A stretch of DNA of 64,000 nt from positions 52,688,825 through 52,752,824 of the forward strand of contig OZ024726.1 in NCBI GenBank assembly GCA_964016875.1. Direction: 5' to 3'. Below, piece after piece: positions 21,163-32,937 of the stretch. The notes below the pieces were generated by a model. That model was not told the origin of the DNA. It did no database searches and saw only the letters and a list, made by a program, of their open reading frames with translations. The stretch comes from Fallopia convolvulus. Its lineage: Eukaryota > Streptophyta > Magnoliopsida > Caryophyllales > Polygonaceae. Each line of letters opens with the position of its first letter. Position 1 is the first letter of the stretch. The position numbers and the translations under genes are program-made.

Positions 21163-21916
21163 TAGGGCTGACAAAACTTGACCCGACCCGAGAAACCCGC
21201 CCGACTCCGAACCTGACCCGGCCTGAGAAAAACATAAAAAGTTTTATACTCGAGACATGTTTGACCCAAACTGATTTGACCCGAATCCGAAAAAACCCGA
21301 AACCGAGATTAACCCAAAACCGATTATACCCGAATGGACTAGCCTGATGCAACCCGATATCTGATGCTACCCGACCCGAAGTCATCCGAAAATCCGAAGT
21401 TACCCGACTCGAAACCATCCGAAAATCCGAAGTTACCCGACCCGAAACCATCTGAAAATTACATTAAGTTTTAAAATATTAATAATGGTGAATATTTTTT
21501 ATAATTATGTTTTTAATTTAAATTTTACATTAAATATTTAGACCCTAGAGTAGTTAAACTACAAAAAATAATGGTCTGATCAAAATCCGGCTTACTCGAA
21601 ATCAGATTAACCCGAAATTCGGCCAAAGTCGAAATTCGATTCACACGAAATTCGAAAAACCCGAAACCCGACTCACCTATCCGACTAAATCCGAAATCTA
21701 GCTAAACCCGAAACCGGACTTATCCGAAATCAAGTTGGATCGAAAATCGAATGAGCCGACCGAAATTGACCCGAAACCCGACTTTGCTCGATTATTGAGC
21801 ACCCGACCCGAAATGACCCAACCCAATTTGACCCGATTTTCAAAATATCCGAATTTGACTCGAAACTGAATTGACTCGACCCAAACCCAACCCGACCCGC
21901 CCGATTGACACCCCTA
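21163..21916. mobile_element. hAT-like non-autonomous element rich in GACCCG repeats
   Basis: The ends TAGGGCTGACAA and (reverse complement) TAGGGGTGTCAA form short inverted repeats, and a perfect 8-bp target duplication CTCACATT flanks it (21155-21162 and 21917-21924). The interior consists mainly of degenerate ACCCGA and ACCCGACCC units without a transposase. A relative with the same end type sits at 55327-56021. Confidence 0.85.
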
Positions 21917-21978
21917 CTCACATTGCCCATATCCTCTGTATTTTTTTAATCAATTTAATTAATTGTATTTATTTATTA

Positions 21979-23303
21979 AACAAAATAATTAATGTATTAG
22001 TTTTATTTTAAAATAGAATATTTTTTATATAAGATACGTATTTTATATAAAATACCTATAATTTTTAAAAATATCTTTACTTATAGATACGGAAATTAAA
22101 ACTAGTATATGGTAATAGTTATGATGTTTACACACATATAAACAAGAAAAATTTCCACCAAAAAAAAAAACAAGAAAAATAAAGCTTTCGGGCATTCGGT
22201 TCAACGATTGGGTGTTTGGGATAGTTCCCCGAGGTCATCGACTCACCGTTTCGAATCTTCCGGGCGGCGGTTTGCCCTTCCTCTTTAGAATCTCATCCCT
22301 ATTGAATGTTTTAAGCGAATCCAAATAGTACTTGTGGTGACTCTAATCTTTACCTTATCAAACAAACAAGAAAAAATAAACTCTAAACGGGCGGGAAGAG
22401 CTCTTCGTTCCACCTCTTCGAGATATTAAGACCAAGTCACCTTCGCAATTCAAAATTTTAAATATAACTTTCCTGTCTTAGGATTTGGTCGTCTAATGGA
22501 CTTTTTGAACATATACAGGTCCATCAATTAAATACGATTTTATTATAATATATACTGTGTTTTTTATGAGATAATATTATTGTATTTAATGGATTTTTTT
22601 AATTAAATATTGATATTCTAGATTTACCTCATGACAATGGAAAAAATTGATGAACTTGATATGAGAATTTGAAGAAGGATTAATTTGACAACTAGGAGAT
22701 AGTCAAACTACTAGGTTCTAGGAGGATAGAGGGGATATATAAATTGTGAAAGATTGTTATCTCACATCGGGAATTCTGATATAACTTACCCAATATATAT
22801 ACCCTGGGCTATTTCTCCTATTGCCAATTGGTTTTAGGATGGAACCTCATGGGCTTGTGTGTTGCATCTAACGCGCATATGCGCATGAATGTACGTGTGT
22901 TCCCACATCGGTAAGGGCTACTCGATGGAACCCCATGAGCTTGTGTGTTGGGACTAACGTGCATATGCGCATGAATGGATGTGTGTACCCCCCACGTCAT
23001 ATTAGCCCGCCGGAATTTAACACAAATCCCATTATGAGAACATGCAATCGATCGTATGACCATTAGTGTAACAACCAAGGTAAGTGAATTCATAGATGAT
23101 AACAATGAATGGCGAACGAACGGAATAAGACGGGTTCTAGTAGTCGAAATTGTGGAAAAAATAATAACCATATCGATTCCAGAAAACTTTATTCAGGATA
23201 GGCTTTACTGGGCACTAAGTAAAAATGGTTGATTTTCAACAGCCTCGACTATTGAATTGATAACTGTAGGATCGTGGATCTGAGTTAGTTAGACACATCA
23301 GGA
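21979..23303. repeat. 1.33-kb duplicated segment, copy 1
   Basis: It matches 24715-26040 almost base for base; I see only a one-base A-run difference and one G/A change. The last 39 bases (23265-23303) are the start of the solo LTR that follows. The segment is AT-rich and non-coding. A 117-codon minus-strand ORF (22818-23171) is kept in both copies but resembles nothing known. CTTAAAACATTC...CGGAAGATTCG on the minus strand near 22200-22310 could be a captured exon fragment, unproven. Confidence 0.93.
22838..22992. repeat. 86-bp period tandem pair inside the duplicated segment
   Basis: GATGGAACC-CATG-GCTTGTGTGTT followed by GCATATGCGCATGAATG occurs at 22838 and again at 22924. The same pair is present in copy 2 near 25575 and 25661. 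Each unit holds the palindrome GCGCATATGCGC or GCATATGC. Confidence 0.75.
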
Positions 23304-24187
23304 ACTGTACAAGAGACGGTACCCTTACGCAGCGGAAAATAAGAACACAAAATGTAAAGAACTAAGACAGTAGATGGATACGTTCCCTTATAGAGGAGCC
23401 CCACTTCAGCCAACAAACTGAATGAGTAAACATTTACGCCCCTTGGAGGATTTTGAACAAGTACTATATTAATTTGATAGATCTCTAGTTACAAGATACA
23501 AAGACAAACTTCTCCATTGTTTGCAATCTCCAAATTCAAACAATACTATCGACTCAAGCTATTTTGTTCCTAGGTCTACTAAAAACAATTAAAGCTAGTA
23601 ATTGAACTTGACTTGCTCCCGATGGATATCCCTTTAGCATAGGAACTCTATTCCAAGTCGATGGAAAGCTTCACGTCGTTCCCATCAATTGGATCTGGTA
23701 CTTCCTTCTTAATCTAGATTGTTGACTTCACTTGTGTTGCTCTTGGCTCTCTCTTTCTCTCTGGATTGATTGCTTCCTTCTAGTACTGTTCATTTGGATC
23801 AGAGAGCTACCTTGACCTAGCTCAATCGCATTCTACTTATAGTGGTGGCTTGTTCCAAAATGACGCTTTTGTCCTTCTTCTTCTTGGGGAGCAAGACATC
23901 TACCTAATGACCAGCGTACCCCTATGCAATATTTCCTTTTTGGGACACTTCTATCCTTTTGTCCTTGCCGCCCAAGTTATGGGTAAAAAGACTTGTGTCC
24001 TTCATTTATTTGCCACATACTTTGTCGAGTTATGGGGTACGATTCCACTACCTTTCATGTGAACATGTATCTTTCCTGAAATCACTTGAATAGGGACTTA
24101 GTTCCAAGTGTTTGTCTTATCAAAACTTCGAATACTCGAATGAATGAAACCACTGCTCCAGTGTTAGGAACTAACATTGATCCAACT
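23265..24187 (-). repeat. Solo LTR of Sirevirus type (minus orientation)
   Basis: Starts TGTAGGATCGTGG and ends ATTGATCCAACT (CA mutated to CT), like the LTRs of element C. A perfect 5-bp target duplication ATAAC flanks it (23260-23264 and 24188-24192). No internal region remains, as after LTR-LTR recombination. Confidence 0.9.
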
Positions 24188-24229
24188 ATAACAAAGGTAA
24201 GTACTTATGAACCAAGTCTTAATCATTGA

Positions 24230-24674
24230 ATTTGGAAATTGGACACACAACCCAAACTTAGAAATTTCTTGTGGACAATGGACAACAATGGACTACCGAT
24301 GAAAGTAAGGCTAAGAGAAAGCATGTGCCCACCCCCGAGATGTATTGTGCGCAACATTATAAACGAAGATACGGAGCACCTACTTATAAAATGTCCACAC
24401 ACCAATCAAATAACAAAGAAAATTAATATAAAGGCAGCACGAATACTACATGACTATGATTCTCATGATAAAACACCGACAAGAATTATAAGTGAGTTAA
24501 GACAAGAATTACGAGCGAGAGAATTCACGGAATTAGCCATTATTCGGTGGTATATATGGAACCAAAGAAACAACCTAATTTTTCAGCAAGCTCCTAATGA
24601 CTTTATACCAGATCTAACACAATATATTAAACATCAATTGATAAGTTGGGAGAAAACCAAGTGTTGGGGTGATG
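24230..24674 (+). pseudogene. LINE relic: zinc-binding domain after reverse transcriptase
   Basis: The frame reads IWKLDTQPKLRNFLWTMDNN and later PPPRCIVRNIINEDTEHLLI and KCPHTNQI, the zf-RVT pattern W-K-L-x-P-K-x-x-x-F-L-W ... C-x-x-C ... H-x-x-x-x-C of plant L1-type elements. It is followed by helix-rich sequence to 24674. The RNase H part of the same kind of element resumes only at 26071, beyond the copy 2 insertion. Confidence 0.75.
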
Positions 24675-24717
24675 ATAAGAACCATGGGTTGCCACAATTA
24701 CTCCTGATCTGTCTAAC
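24675..24717 (+). repeat. 43-bp inverted repeat, left arm
   Basis: Reads from ATAAGAACCATGGG to TGTCTAAC. Its reverse complement matches 26025-26067 at 42 of 43 positions. The outer part is LINE-flank sequence and the inner 16 bases are inverted LTR sequence. Confidence 0.9.
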
Positions 24718-26040
24718 AAAATAATTAATGTATTAGTTTTATTTTAAAATAGAATATTTTTTATATAAGATACGTATTTTATATAAAATACCTATAATTT
24801 TTAAAAATATCTTTACTTATAGATACGGAAATTAAAACTAGTATATGGTAATAGTTATGATGTTTACACACATATAAACAAGAAAAATTTCCACCAAAAA
24901 AAAAAAACAAGAAAAATAAAGCTTTCGGGCATTCGGTTCAACGATTGGGTGTTTGGGATAGTTCCCCGAGGTCATCGACTCACCGTTTCGAATCTTCCGG
25001 GCGGCGGTTTGCCCTTCCTCTTTAGAATCTCATCCCTATTGAATGTTTTAAGCGAATCCAAATAGTACTTGTGGTGACTCTAATCTTTACCTTATCAAAC
25101 AAACAAGAAAAAATAAACTCTAAACGGGCGGGAAGAGCTCTTCGTTCCACCTCTTCGAGATATTAAGACCAAGTCACCTTCGCAATTCAAAATTTTAAAT
25201 ATAACTTTCCTGTCTTAGGATTTGGTCGTCTAATGGACTTTTTGAACATATACAGGTCCATCAATTAAATACGATTTTATTATAATATATACTGTGTTTT
25301 TTATGAGATAATATTATTGTATTTAATGGATTTTTTTAATTAAATATTGATATTCTAGATTTACCTCATGACAATGGAAAAAATTGATGAACTTGATATG
25401 AGAATTTGAAGAAGGATTAATTTGACAACTAGGAGATAGTCAAACTACTAGGTTCTAGGAGGATAGAGGGGATATATAAATTGTGAAAGATTGTTATCTC
25501 ACATCGGGAATTCTGATATAACTTACCCAATATATATACCCTGGGCTATTTCTCCTATTGCCAATTGGTTTTAGGATGGAACCTCATGGGCTTGTGTGTT
25601 GCATCTAACGCGCATATGCGCATGAATGTACGTGTGTTCCCACATCGGTAAGGGCTACTCGATGGAACCCCATGAGCTTGTGTGTTAGGACTAACGTGCA
25701 TATGCGCATGAATGGATGTGTGTACCCCCCACGTCATATTAGCCCGCCGGAATTTAACACAAATCCCATTATGAGAACATGCAATCGATCGTATGACCAT
25801 TAGTGTAACAACCAAGGTAAGTGAATTCATAGATGATAACAATGAATGGCGAACGAACGGAATAAGACGGGTTCTAGTAGTCGAAATTGTGGAAAAAATA
25901 ATAACCATATCGATTCCAGAAAACTTTATTCAGGATAGGCTTTACTGGGCACTAAGTAAAAATGGTTGATTTTCAACAGCCTCGACTATTGAATTGATAA
26001 CTGTAGGATCGTGGATCTGAGTTAGTTAGACACATCAGGA
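24715..26040. repeat. 1.33-kb duplicated segment, copy 2, with 39 bp of an LTR
   Basis: Near-identical to 21979-23303, including the first 39 bases of the solo LTR (26002-26040), then it breaks into different sequence. Because it carries the LTR end, it arose after that LTR inserted. It lies between the two halves of a LINE relic. Confidence 0.93.
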
Positions 26041-26067
26041 GTAATTGTGGCAACCCATGGTTCTTAT
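26025..26067 (+). repeat. 43-bp inverted repeat, right arm
   Basis: Pairs with 24675-24717. It spans the junction of the truncated LTR end with the following LINE-flank sequence. The outer part (26040-26070) recurs as a 31-bp direct repeat at 26977-27007. Confidence 0.9.
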
Positions 26068-26070
26068 ATA

Positions 26071-26570
26071 AAAACCTAAGAACCGAAGGGCGGTAAAACA
26101 AAAGAGTTGGAAAAGGCCTCCACAAGAACTATATAAGATTAACATTGATGGTTCTAAATATACAAACGATAGTGCATCCACTGAGTACGTAATTAGAAAC
26201 CACAACGCACAAGTCATCGATATGGAAGCTGTCAAATATGGGAGTATTTCAGTGTTACAAGCAGAAACACTAACCCTACGAGATGGAATAATAAAAAGCA
26301 AGACAACTAGGGTTACAGAAAATTGAAATTGAAGGCAACAACATAATTGTCATAAATACCATAAAAGGACTCGGAACGTGTCCCTGTGAAATTGAAATAA
26401 TAATTGCAGATATTTTGGTGTCACTTCAATGTTTTGAGACGGTTGGAACCTCTCATGTGATTCAGGGTTGTACTATAGTGGCTGATAAGATTGCAAAACT
26501 AGGTCACTCCCTAACCCTCATATTCAAGTTCACCCAGAACTTCAAGTTCTCATCCACTCGGATACTCTAG
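26071..26570 (+). pseudogene. LINE relic: RNase H domain
   Basis: WKRPPQELYKINIDGSKYTN, then YVIRNHNAQVIDMEAVKYG and LQAETLTLRDG, match the RVT_3/RNase H pattern (KINxDGS, VIRN, AExxALxxG) of plant non-LTR elements. After a frame change come IEGNNIIVINTIKGLG and VADKIAKLGHSL, the domain's C-terminal half. It is broken by a stop and a frameshift. Confidence 0.75.
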
Positions 26571-27100
26571 GTCGTCCTCCGTAAGGTGAACCTCCTAATT
26601 CTTACCTGATCAATAAAATATAGAAGCTTTATATTTCCTATATAAGTAGGGGTTATATAGGAGTGCTCGATAGGTCGATCTGATCTGTGACCCAATTTAC
26701 GGGTCGTGGGTTGAACCGTTGGCCCGCCAAAAAATATATTCACCTGCGATTCGACCCATGGGTTATCCATGATATTTGTGAAAATCATGTTCTCATTGCA
26801 AATTCTTGGGAAGTCTCTAGAACATTCAAGAGAGGTAAAATATTGTTTAAACACTTCCAGTTACATTTCTACCTTATATCATAGTATTCTAAGTGTTTTA
26901 CTTTTAGTGTAATTACAATAGTAGAAAAAGGGTCTTTGGCAACGGTATGAATTACCTCAGTTTTGTGTTTTTTTGAAGTAATTGTGGCAACCCATGGTTC
27001 TTATATAATCGAAGCGTTCACACCTATCATTTATACAGTCGTCGTATATTTTTGTGGTAAATAATAAATTTTTACCAATTTATTACAGTTATTTAGTAAC
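26571..27100. other. Spacer with a 31-bp direct repeat
   Basis: No gene. 26977-27007 repeats 26040-26070 exactly (AGTAATTGTGGCAACCC and onward). GACCCAATTTACGGGTCG near 26690 recalls the GACCC-rich hAT-like elements, but no ends are found. Confidence 0.5.
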
Positions 27101-27983
27101 TGTTGGAACAATGGTTGTTCCATGATTTCTCTTAGTTTTGATGATAACAAATATAGTTGGTATAACTTGCTTCTACATGTAAGTGTTTCAGGAAAACAGA
27201 TACATAGTCACAAGTGACGGAACATTGTGAGGAACGATTGAGGGAACGAGTGACAGATTTAGGAAGCGCGTCTCAGACGGAACACGACTTTCTATTAATG
27301 GCAACTTACCAAATCTTCTGCGAGCAATCTTCTACGAAGATATGACAGCTGTATGCGGTTGCTTGAGGAGATCAAAGGAAGAATAAGATCAACTTCACAC
27401 GATCTTATCTAAAAAGATCTGAGATCTTTCGGTTTTGGCAAGAATCGACATGGTTGAAGATCGAAAATCACAAACAATACTTTCTCCTTATTGTGTGGGA
27501 TTTGTTAAGTGGAATATCAGCGTAATTAGGCAAGAATTACGTATTAGATTAGACTTAACTTATCTTATAAATAGCTAGGCTTAGCTAGGGTAAAAGTGTG
27601 GTTGTAGACGACGAACTTGGAGAGTGAGCTTTTCAAGTGTATGAGTGTGTGGCTTTTTCCGGTGAAGAATCCACAAGTAAGTCAGTAGTTTACTTTGTCT
27701 TAGGTTTACGCTTAGGGTTGTAGAAGTCTAGTTGGTTGAACTTTGGTTGGTGCCTTAGTTACCTGGGAACTTGACTTGCCTTGTAATCGTTGAAACTTAA
27801 TAAAGGTATTCTATTGAAAATCCTCTGAGAAGGAGTCTCAGAGATAGAGGTTTTTTCTTTCTACGACTTGTTGGTCGGACAGAAAGTTTTCCTCTCTAAT
27901 TTGTGTGTTCTTATTGTTTATTTCCGCTGCCCAGGGAACATTACTAGTTCCCTGACTTGTTACTAACGCGTCACGATCCAACA
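27101..27983 (+). repeat. Solo LTR of the element A family
   Basis: Starts TGTTGGAACAATGG, ends GATCCAACA, and follows the element A LTR throughout, including TATAAATAGC and AATAAAGG. The flanks GTAAC (27096-27100) and ATAAC (27984-27988) are a one-mismatch target duplication. Confidence 0.9.
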
Positions 27984-28195
27984 ATAACTAAGGTAATTTG
28001 GTAGCCCGATTTACTAATTACGGATGTAATGCTTGAAGAGTTTACTGAAGGACCCCATTAGAGGCATTGAGCACAAAATTAATTTTTGTGCTTGTCACAT
28101 AGATACCAAACCATACTGCTTATAGAACCATCCTAAAGGAGACCAAGGACTTGTAAAGACAAGTTAAATTGCCTATGGATAAAGGGAACGTGTAA

Positions 28196-28907
28196 GGCCT
28201 TCTCCAACAGCTTCCCCAAATTCTTGGGGTCTGTGTTTTTGGAGAATTTGGCTACAAAATATGCCCCAACAGTTTCCCCATATGATTCCCCATTATAGAG
28301 TATTCCCTAAAAAATTACCCACCATTCCCTAAATGTGGGGGTTCTCCATTTGGGTTTTCTTACTTTTCTTTTTTACTTTTTTCATTTTCTAGAGTATTTA
28401 ATATTAAAATACAATGGCAAGCAATCTCAAAGAACTATGTGAATGAAATAAAAATAGTGTTGGTATTTATATGTGAATAATAATTTTTTTATCATATATT
28501 AAATTAAGATTCTATAATATTTTTATTTCTTTATAAGTCAAATAATAAATAATTTATCATTTATTAAGTTTCTAGAGTATTTTTATTTCTTTATAAGTCA
28601 AATAATAAATAACTTTTCATTTATTAAGTTTCTAGAATATTTCATTTCCTTATTAGTCAAATAATAAAAATATTATTATTTATTAGGTTACGATTCTAGA
28701 ATTTTTTTATTTCCATAAGATGTTGGATAAATTTAATTATAATTAAATAATTATTGTAGAATATTTTATATGGTAAAAAATAAATATTAAATGCAGTATC
28801 CTCTAAAATAGGGAATCTGTTGGAGTTGAGCTGAATTTTTTTTAGAAAATATGGTAGTTGATTCTCCATTTTGGAGAAAGTTTTGGAGAAGTTGTTGGAG
28901 ATGGCCT
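28196..28907. mobile_element. Tourist/PIF-Harbinger-type MITE
   Basis: The ends GGCCTTCTCCAACAGCTTC and (reverse complement) GGCCATCTCCAACAACTTC form inverted repeats flanked by the 3-bp duplication TAA (28193-28195 and 28908-28910). The interior is AT-rich and non-coding. It interrupts a gypsy RT relic. Confidence 0.85.
28501..28690. repeat. 60-bp tandem repeat inside the MITE
   Basis: Three copies with an exact 60-base step of AGTTTCTAGAGTATTTTTAT followed by TTCTTTATAAGTCAAATAAT, plus a decayed fourth. Confidence 0.85.
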
Positions 28908-29216
28908 AAAAGAACTCAAACACTTGTGTTGTGCTTGCGATTTTGGTGCCTAAGAATAATGACACTAGGTTTATAGATTGTCACGTTGTCAACCAAATTA
29001 CTATAAATTATTATCATCACACTCCTAGAATTGATGATATGGTTAATGAAGTGCATGTTACCACATAATTGTCTAAAATTGATTTAAGGACTAGTTTATC
29101 GTCAAATAGGTCTTGCTCCCAGTGAACATGCATCTATAATGTGCTCGGTTCTTGTGAAGTGGAAAATAAAGTCTCAATACAAATAACCAAAATGGATAAT
29201 CATTTTAATTTATAGG

Positions 29217-30110
29217 TGTAGGATCGTAGATTTGTGTTAGTAATACAAATAGGAAACTGTTCCATTGACAGTTCCCTTACGCAGAGGAAAAGATCAACAC
29301 AGAAAAGTAAAACTGTAACGCAAAGACAAGGACACGTTTCCTTATAGAGGAACCTCTACATCCAACTAGCTGGAGAGTAAACCTCTACCTCCCTTGGAGG
29401 ATTTTGAACAAGTATTATATTTAGATTGATAGATCTCAGGATACACAATACAAAGACGAACTTCTCTATTGTTCGTAATCACACTTACAAACAATACTAA
29501 CCTAGTCATCATGAATCTTAGATCTAAACGCAATCAATATAATACGTGAACCTGACTTGTTCCGTGTGCAGTTCCCTTTAGCACAGGAACCAACTCTTCA
29601 AGTCGATGGCGATCTTCACGCAGTCCCATCACTTGGATCTGGAACTTCCTTCTCCGATTCTGGTTTGTCGTCTTCACTGAATTAGCTCGAGCTCTCTCTT
29701 TCTCTATGTGAGTCTGTTGCTTTCCGTCTCCGAGAGTTGTTTTAACCTAGCCGCATCGCTTTCTATTTATAGAGGTTGCCACTTTTATCTTGACGCCTTT
29801 ACCCCTTTTTGTCTTGGGGAGTACGACACTATTCAAAAAGACTAGCGTACCCTTTTGGATCTTTTTCTTCTCGGGACTCAGCTTGCCGCCCAAAACAACA
29901 GTGAAATGTCCTTTTTATCCTTCAATATATTTGCCACGTACTCAGATAGCTTTATGGGGAATGTTTCCCTTGTTTTTTCTGTAAACCTGTATCTTTCCTG
30001 TGATCACTTGTATAGGGAATTAGTTTCATTTGTTTGTCATTATCAAAACTTCGATTACTCGAATAAAGAAACCATTGTTCCAGTGTTAGTTCCCTAACAT
30101 TGATCCAACA
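29217..30110 (-). repeat. 3' LTR of element C
   Basis: On the plus strand it starts TGTAGGATCGTAG and ends TTGATCCAACA, next to the plus-strand image of the polypurine tract (ATTTCCCCCTTTTT). A minus-strand TATA box CTATAAATAG lies near 29760. Confidence 0.93.
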
Positions 30111-30595
30111 ATTTCCCCCTTTTTGATGATGACAAACCTTTATAAAATGCAAGTCAGGGAGACAGGAAAGATAAGAGAGATTAAACACTATTGTAAGATA
30201 GTCGATGCTTTGTAGAGACTTAGTTCCCCTGAAATGGACAAGCAGTTCAATTTTTTCAAAAAAAAACAAGATAGTTCCCCCTCAACTTATGGCTAATTTA
30301 TTTCTATATTCTCTTAAGCATCTCTGCATTTTTCCACTTATCCCCCTTTTAACATCATCGAAAAGAATTAAGGCATAAACAAACAAGGAAAAGCAAGCAA
30401 ATCACAATCATTACTAGAGAATAAAAGCAAAATGCATTCAGAGAAACAGTGTTTAGACAAGCATAGGAACAACCAAACTTAAAAACATTGAAGGAAGAGG
30501 TAAATGAGCTAGGAAATCTTTTGTAGAGGGCTCGTTCATGGATTAGAGGAGGAGGAAGGCAACTTCTGTTGGATGTCTAGAAGAACATCAAGGAT
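30111..30595 (-). promoter_or_regulatory. 3' noncoding region with two polypurine tracts (element C)
   Basis: The LTR-adjacent tract lies at 30111-30120. A second tract (minus-strand GATGATGTTAAAAGGGGGA) lies near 30345-30360. TTTTGATGATGACAAAC (30121-30137) is complementary at 16 of 17 positions to GTTTGTCATTATCAAAA (30032-30048) in the LTR. No gene. Confidence 0.75.
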
Positions 30596-32362
30596 TCACT
30601 CATTGACCCCACATAGACGATTGAGAGCTTGGAGGACAGTCTTGCAATCTCCCTGTTCAATAAACATTGGTTGAGGAACTTCATCAGTTTGTTCCTGGGA
30701 GTGCTTCATCCTTTGGACGTTGGAGATGTCCATCTCTTGTCCAAGTTCCTCTTCCTCCTTAGGACGATAAACGTCATTCTTTAGCATGATTTCCTTCACC
30801 ACTACAGCATAGGGAAGACCATGTGATTCCTTGGCGACACACTTGCACATGTGCATGATCATGATCCTGAGCAAGTTGATACTTTCCTTTCGTAGGAACA
30901 GATCCAGGAGAATAGCATCATTGGAATTCAGAGTTGTTCGCTTCTCCTGCCTGGGGATCACTACCCTAGTGATGTATTGGTGCGCCATCTTTCCTAGTTG
31001 ACTCAGGCCATGAGTCAAGACCTTTTTCCTTGAGCAGGCACATGACCCAGCAGTCTTTTGAAGATTACTTCTCTTCCATTTGTATCCTGCCATGGTCGTT
31101 GAGGAAGAGTGTGGAAGCCTTCACTTGGAACTTGTAGAATTCTCTTAATTGCAGCATAAGAGAAGGTGAGTTCATCGTCTCCAAAAGAACATCTGACCAC
31201 TGGATCGAGCTCAGTTCCCTTTGTTAGGGAAAACTTGGAATAGAAGAGTTTGATTTGAGCAGGATCTACCTCGGCTGGTTCAGAGCAAAGCTTATCCCAT
31301 CCTTGGAACTGAATGAGTTCTTGAAATTTTTGAAGTCGTTCTCTTGTAAGAACTCAGTTCTGACTATCAAGGGAACAACCAGCTTTCCTTCCCCAGTTGT
31401 AGTAGTTCCCTTCTTCTTCTTTTCTTTCTTCTCCTCAACCTTTTGTTTCTTGGAACCTCTGGTAGATGGACGTCCAGATGATGGTTCCTTGTATCCGATC
31501 TGGAGTGGAGGTTCCTTGTTATCACCTACCTCGTCATCATCTTCCTCAACACTTATGATTTCTTTCTCGTTTGTTGGATTGAGGGCATGGAGTTGGTCAG
31601 ATCGAAGAGGCTCGAGTTCCTCTTCAGATTCTTCTTCTTCTTCTTCGCCAATTTGTCTCTGCCTTCTCTTTCTTGTTCTTTGACCAGTTGGAACATTTGA
31701 GAAAGGATCTTTGGCAGGAGTTTTCTTTGTGGGGTTTGAAGAAGTAGAAGGGTGGATAGGTGTTGTTCCCTGTGCAAAAGGGAACTCTTCTCTCTCAAAC
31801 TGAGAGAGAGCTTGATCAAGCTCAAAGGTGGATATATTTTTGTGAGAGGGAGTTTGAATCAAAGGAGTTTTTGATTGAGAGGATGGGTCTTTGGTAGGTT
31901 GATTTTGAGAGCTAGGGTTTTGATCTTGAGAGGATGAAGAAGGAAGAGTAGGCCATTTGGGACTTAGGCTATCAGCAATCTGTGTGTGTGATTTGGGAGA
32001 GGAGTGAGAGGAATCTTTGAGCAGGAGTGGATTAGAATCATGAATTGTGGTTTGAACACCATCGATGTTGATGGTGAGAGTTGAGGAGCCATCCGGCCTT
32101 GTGGTAAGCACAGGGATTTGGGATCTGGGAGTTGTAGGAGGTGAGTTTTGAGGAGTAAGAGGAGGCTGACCATCTTTCTTTCTTAAGATGGAGAAGAGAC
32201 GTTCTTTGACGTCGAAGATGTACTCAGGCTCATGATGCTCGACATCAAGATCTTTGAGGAGCATATTTTGAAGGTAAACGAGATCATTTTGAATGAGATG
32301 CTCGATGAGGGGATTTTTGTGAAGGACAGAGTATTTGATGATGGGATGATTTTGGTTGGCCA
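30596..32362 (-). pseudogene. Env-like/ORF3 protein of element C, frameshifted
   Basis: Likely start MANQNHPIIKYSVLH at 32362. A Ser/Pro/Thr-rich middle and acidic stretch (IGEEEEEESEEELEP) are followed, in other frames, by the shared block (ELTFSYAAIKRILQVPSEGF, VVIPRQEKRTTL, CVAKESHGLPYAV). At least two frameshifts lie between about 31270 and 31050. Same family as 3752-5409 and 14824-17061. Confidence 0.78.
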
Positions 32363-32937
32363 TTTGTGAGAAGGATTGAAGTTTGAGGTTTAGGGTTTGC
32401 AGAAGAAGAGAGATGAAGACGATGGTGATGGAAGTGAAAGAGAAAAGTGGGTTAAGTAAAGGAAGGAAAGAAGTGGAAGAGGTGAGAGAATAGGCGTACC
32501 AGGGTTTCCTTGAGAATCGTATCCAATTACTTCGAAGGTAACTACAAAGATTTTCCGTCTCGCATCGTGGGATTCTTTCCAATTCAACAGTCTCCATGTG
32601 TCTGAAATCGAGTCAAAGTAGTGAAGCAAATGGTGTAGATTCAAATTTCCCTTTTCTCAACCTGTCGCTTCAAAACCCAGTTTCCAACGTATCTTCTCTT
32701 TCCAATAATACAACTTTGAGACGCTTCAGTGTATCGATCCTTGTAGTTCCCTAGTGATCTGAAGTAGTTTCTTTCCTTTTCAACCTCATTTCCATGAACA
32801 AATAACGGAAGGCCATATTTGGATACATAATGGTTTTTTGTAAAAAGACAAAGAGAAGTATCCAAACAAAATATGAGTAAATGAAAGTTTTGACATCCAG
32901 GTAATTGAATCCCGTAAAAAGATGGATCGGGACTTGT
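32363..32937 (-). other. Spacer between pol and ORF3 of element C
   Basis: No gene. The A/B hairpin sequence is not conserved here, but the minus strand offers another stem, GTTTGGATAC with GTATCCAAAT (within about 32815-32865), in the same spacer. The pol stop context TAA-ACAAGTCCC is kept at 32929-32940. Confidence 0.5.

Larger units (their letters stand above)
27984..29216 (+). pseudogene. Ty3/gypsy reverse transcriptase relic split by a MITE
   Basis: Before the MITE the frame reads RGIEHKINF, the lead-in to a gypsy RT. After it come VLAILVPKNNDTRFIDCHVV, NQITINYYHHTPRIDDMVNE and LSKIDLRT, matching the VLVPKKDGxxRxCVDCRAIN ... IPRIDDxLDEL ... FSKIDL pattern. Removing 28196-28907 joins the two halves in frame with one TAA. 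Several stops are present, and the relic ends abruptly at the LTR of element C. Confidence 0.75.

Noticed and set aside
22818..23171. 117-codon ORF kept in both copies of the 1.33-kb duplication
   Set aside because: The copies are so similar that conservation is not evidence of selection. The ORF overlaps an 86-bp tandem repeat and resembles no protein.
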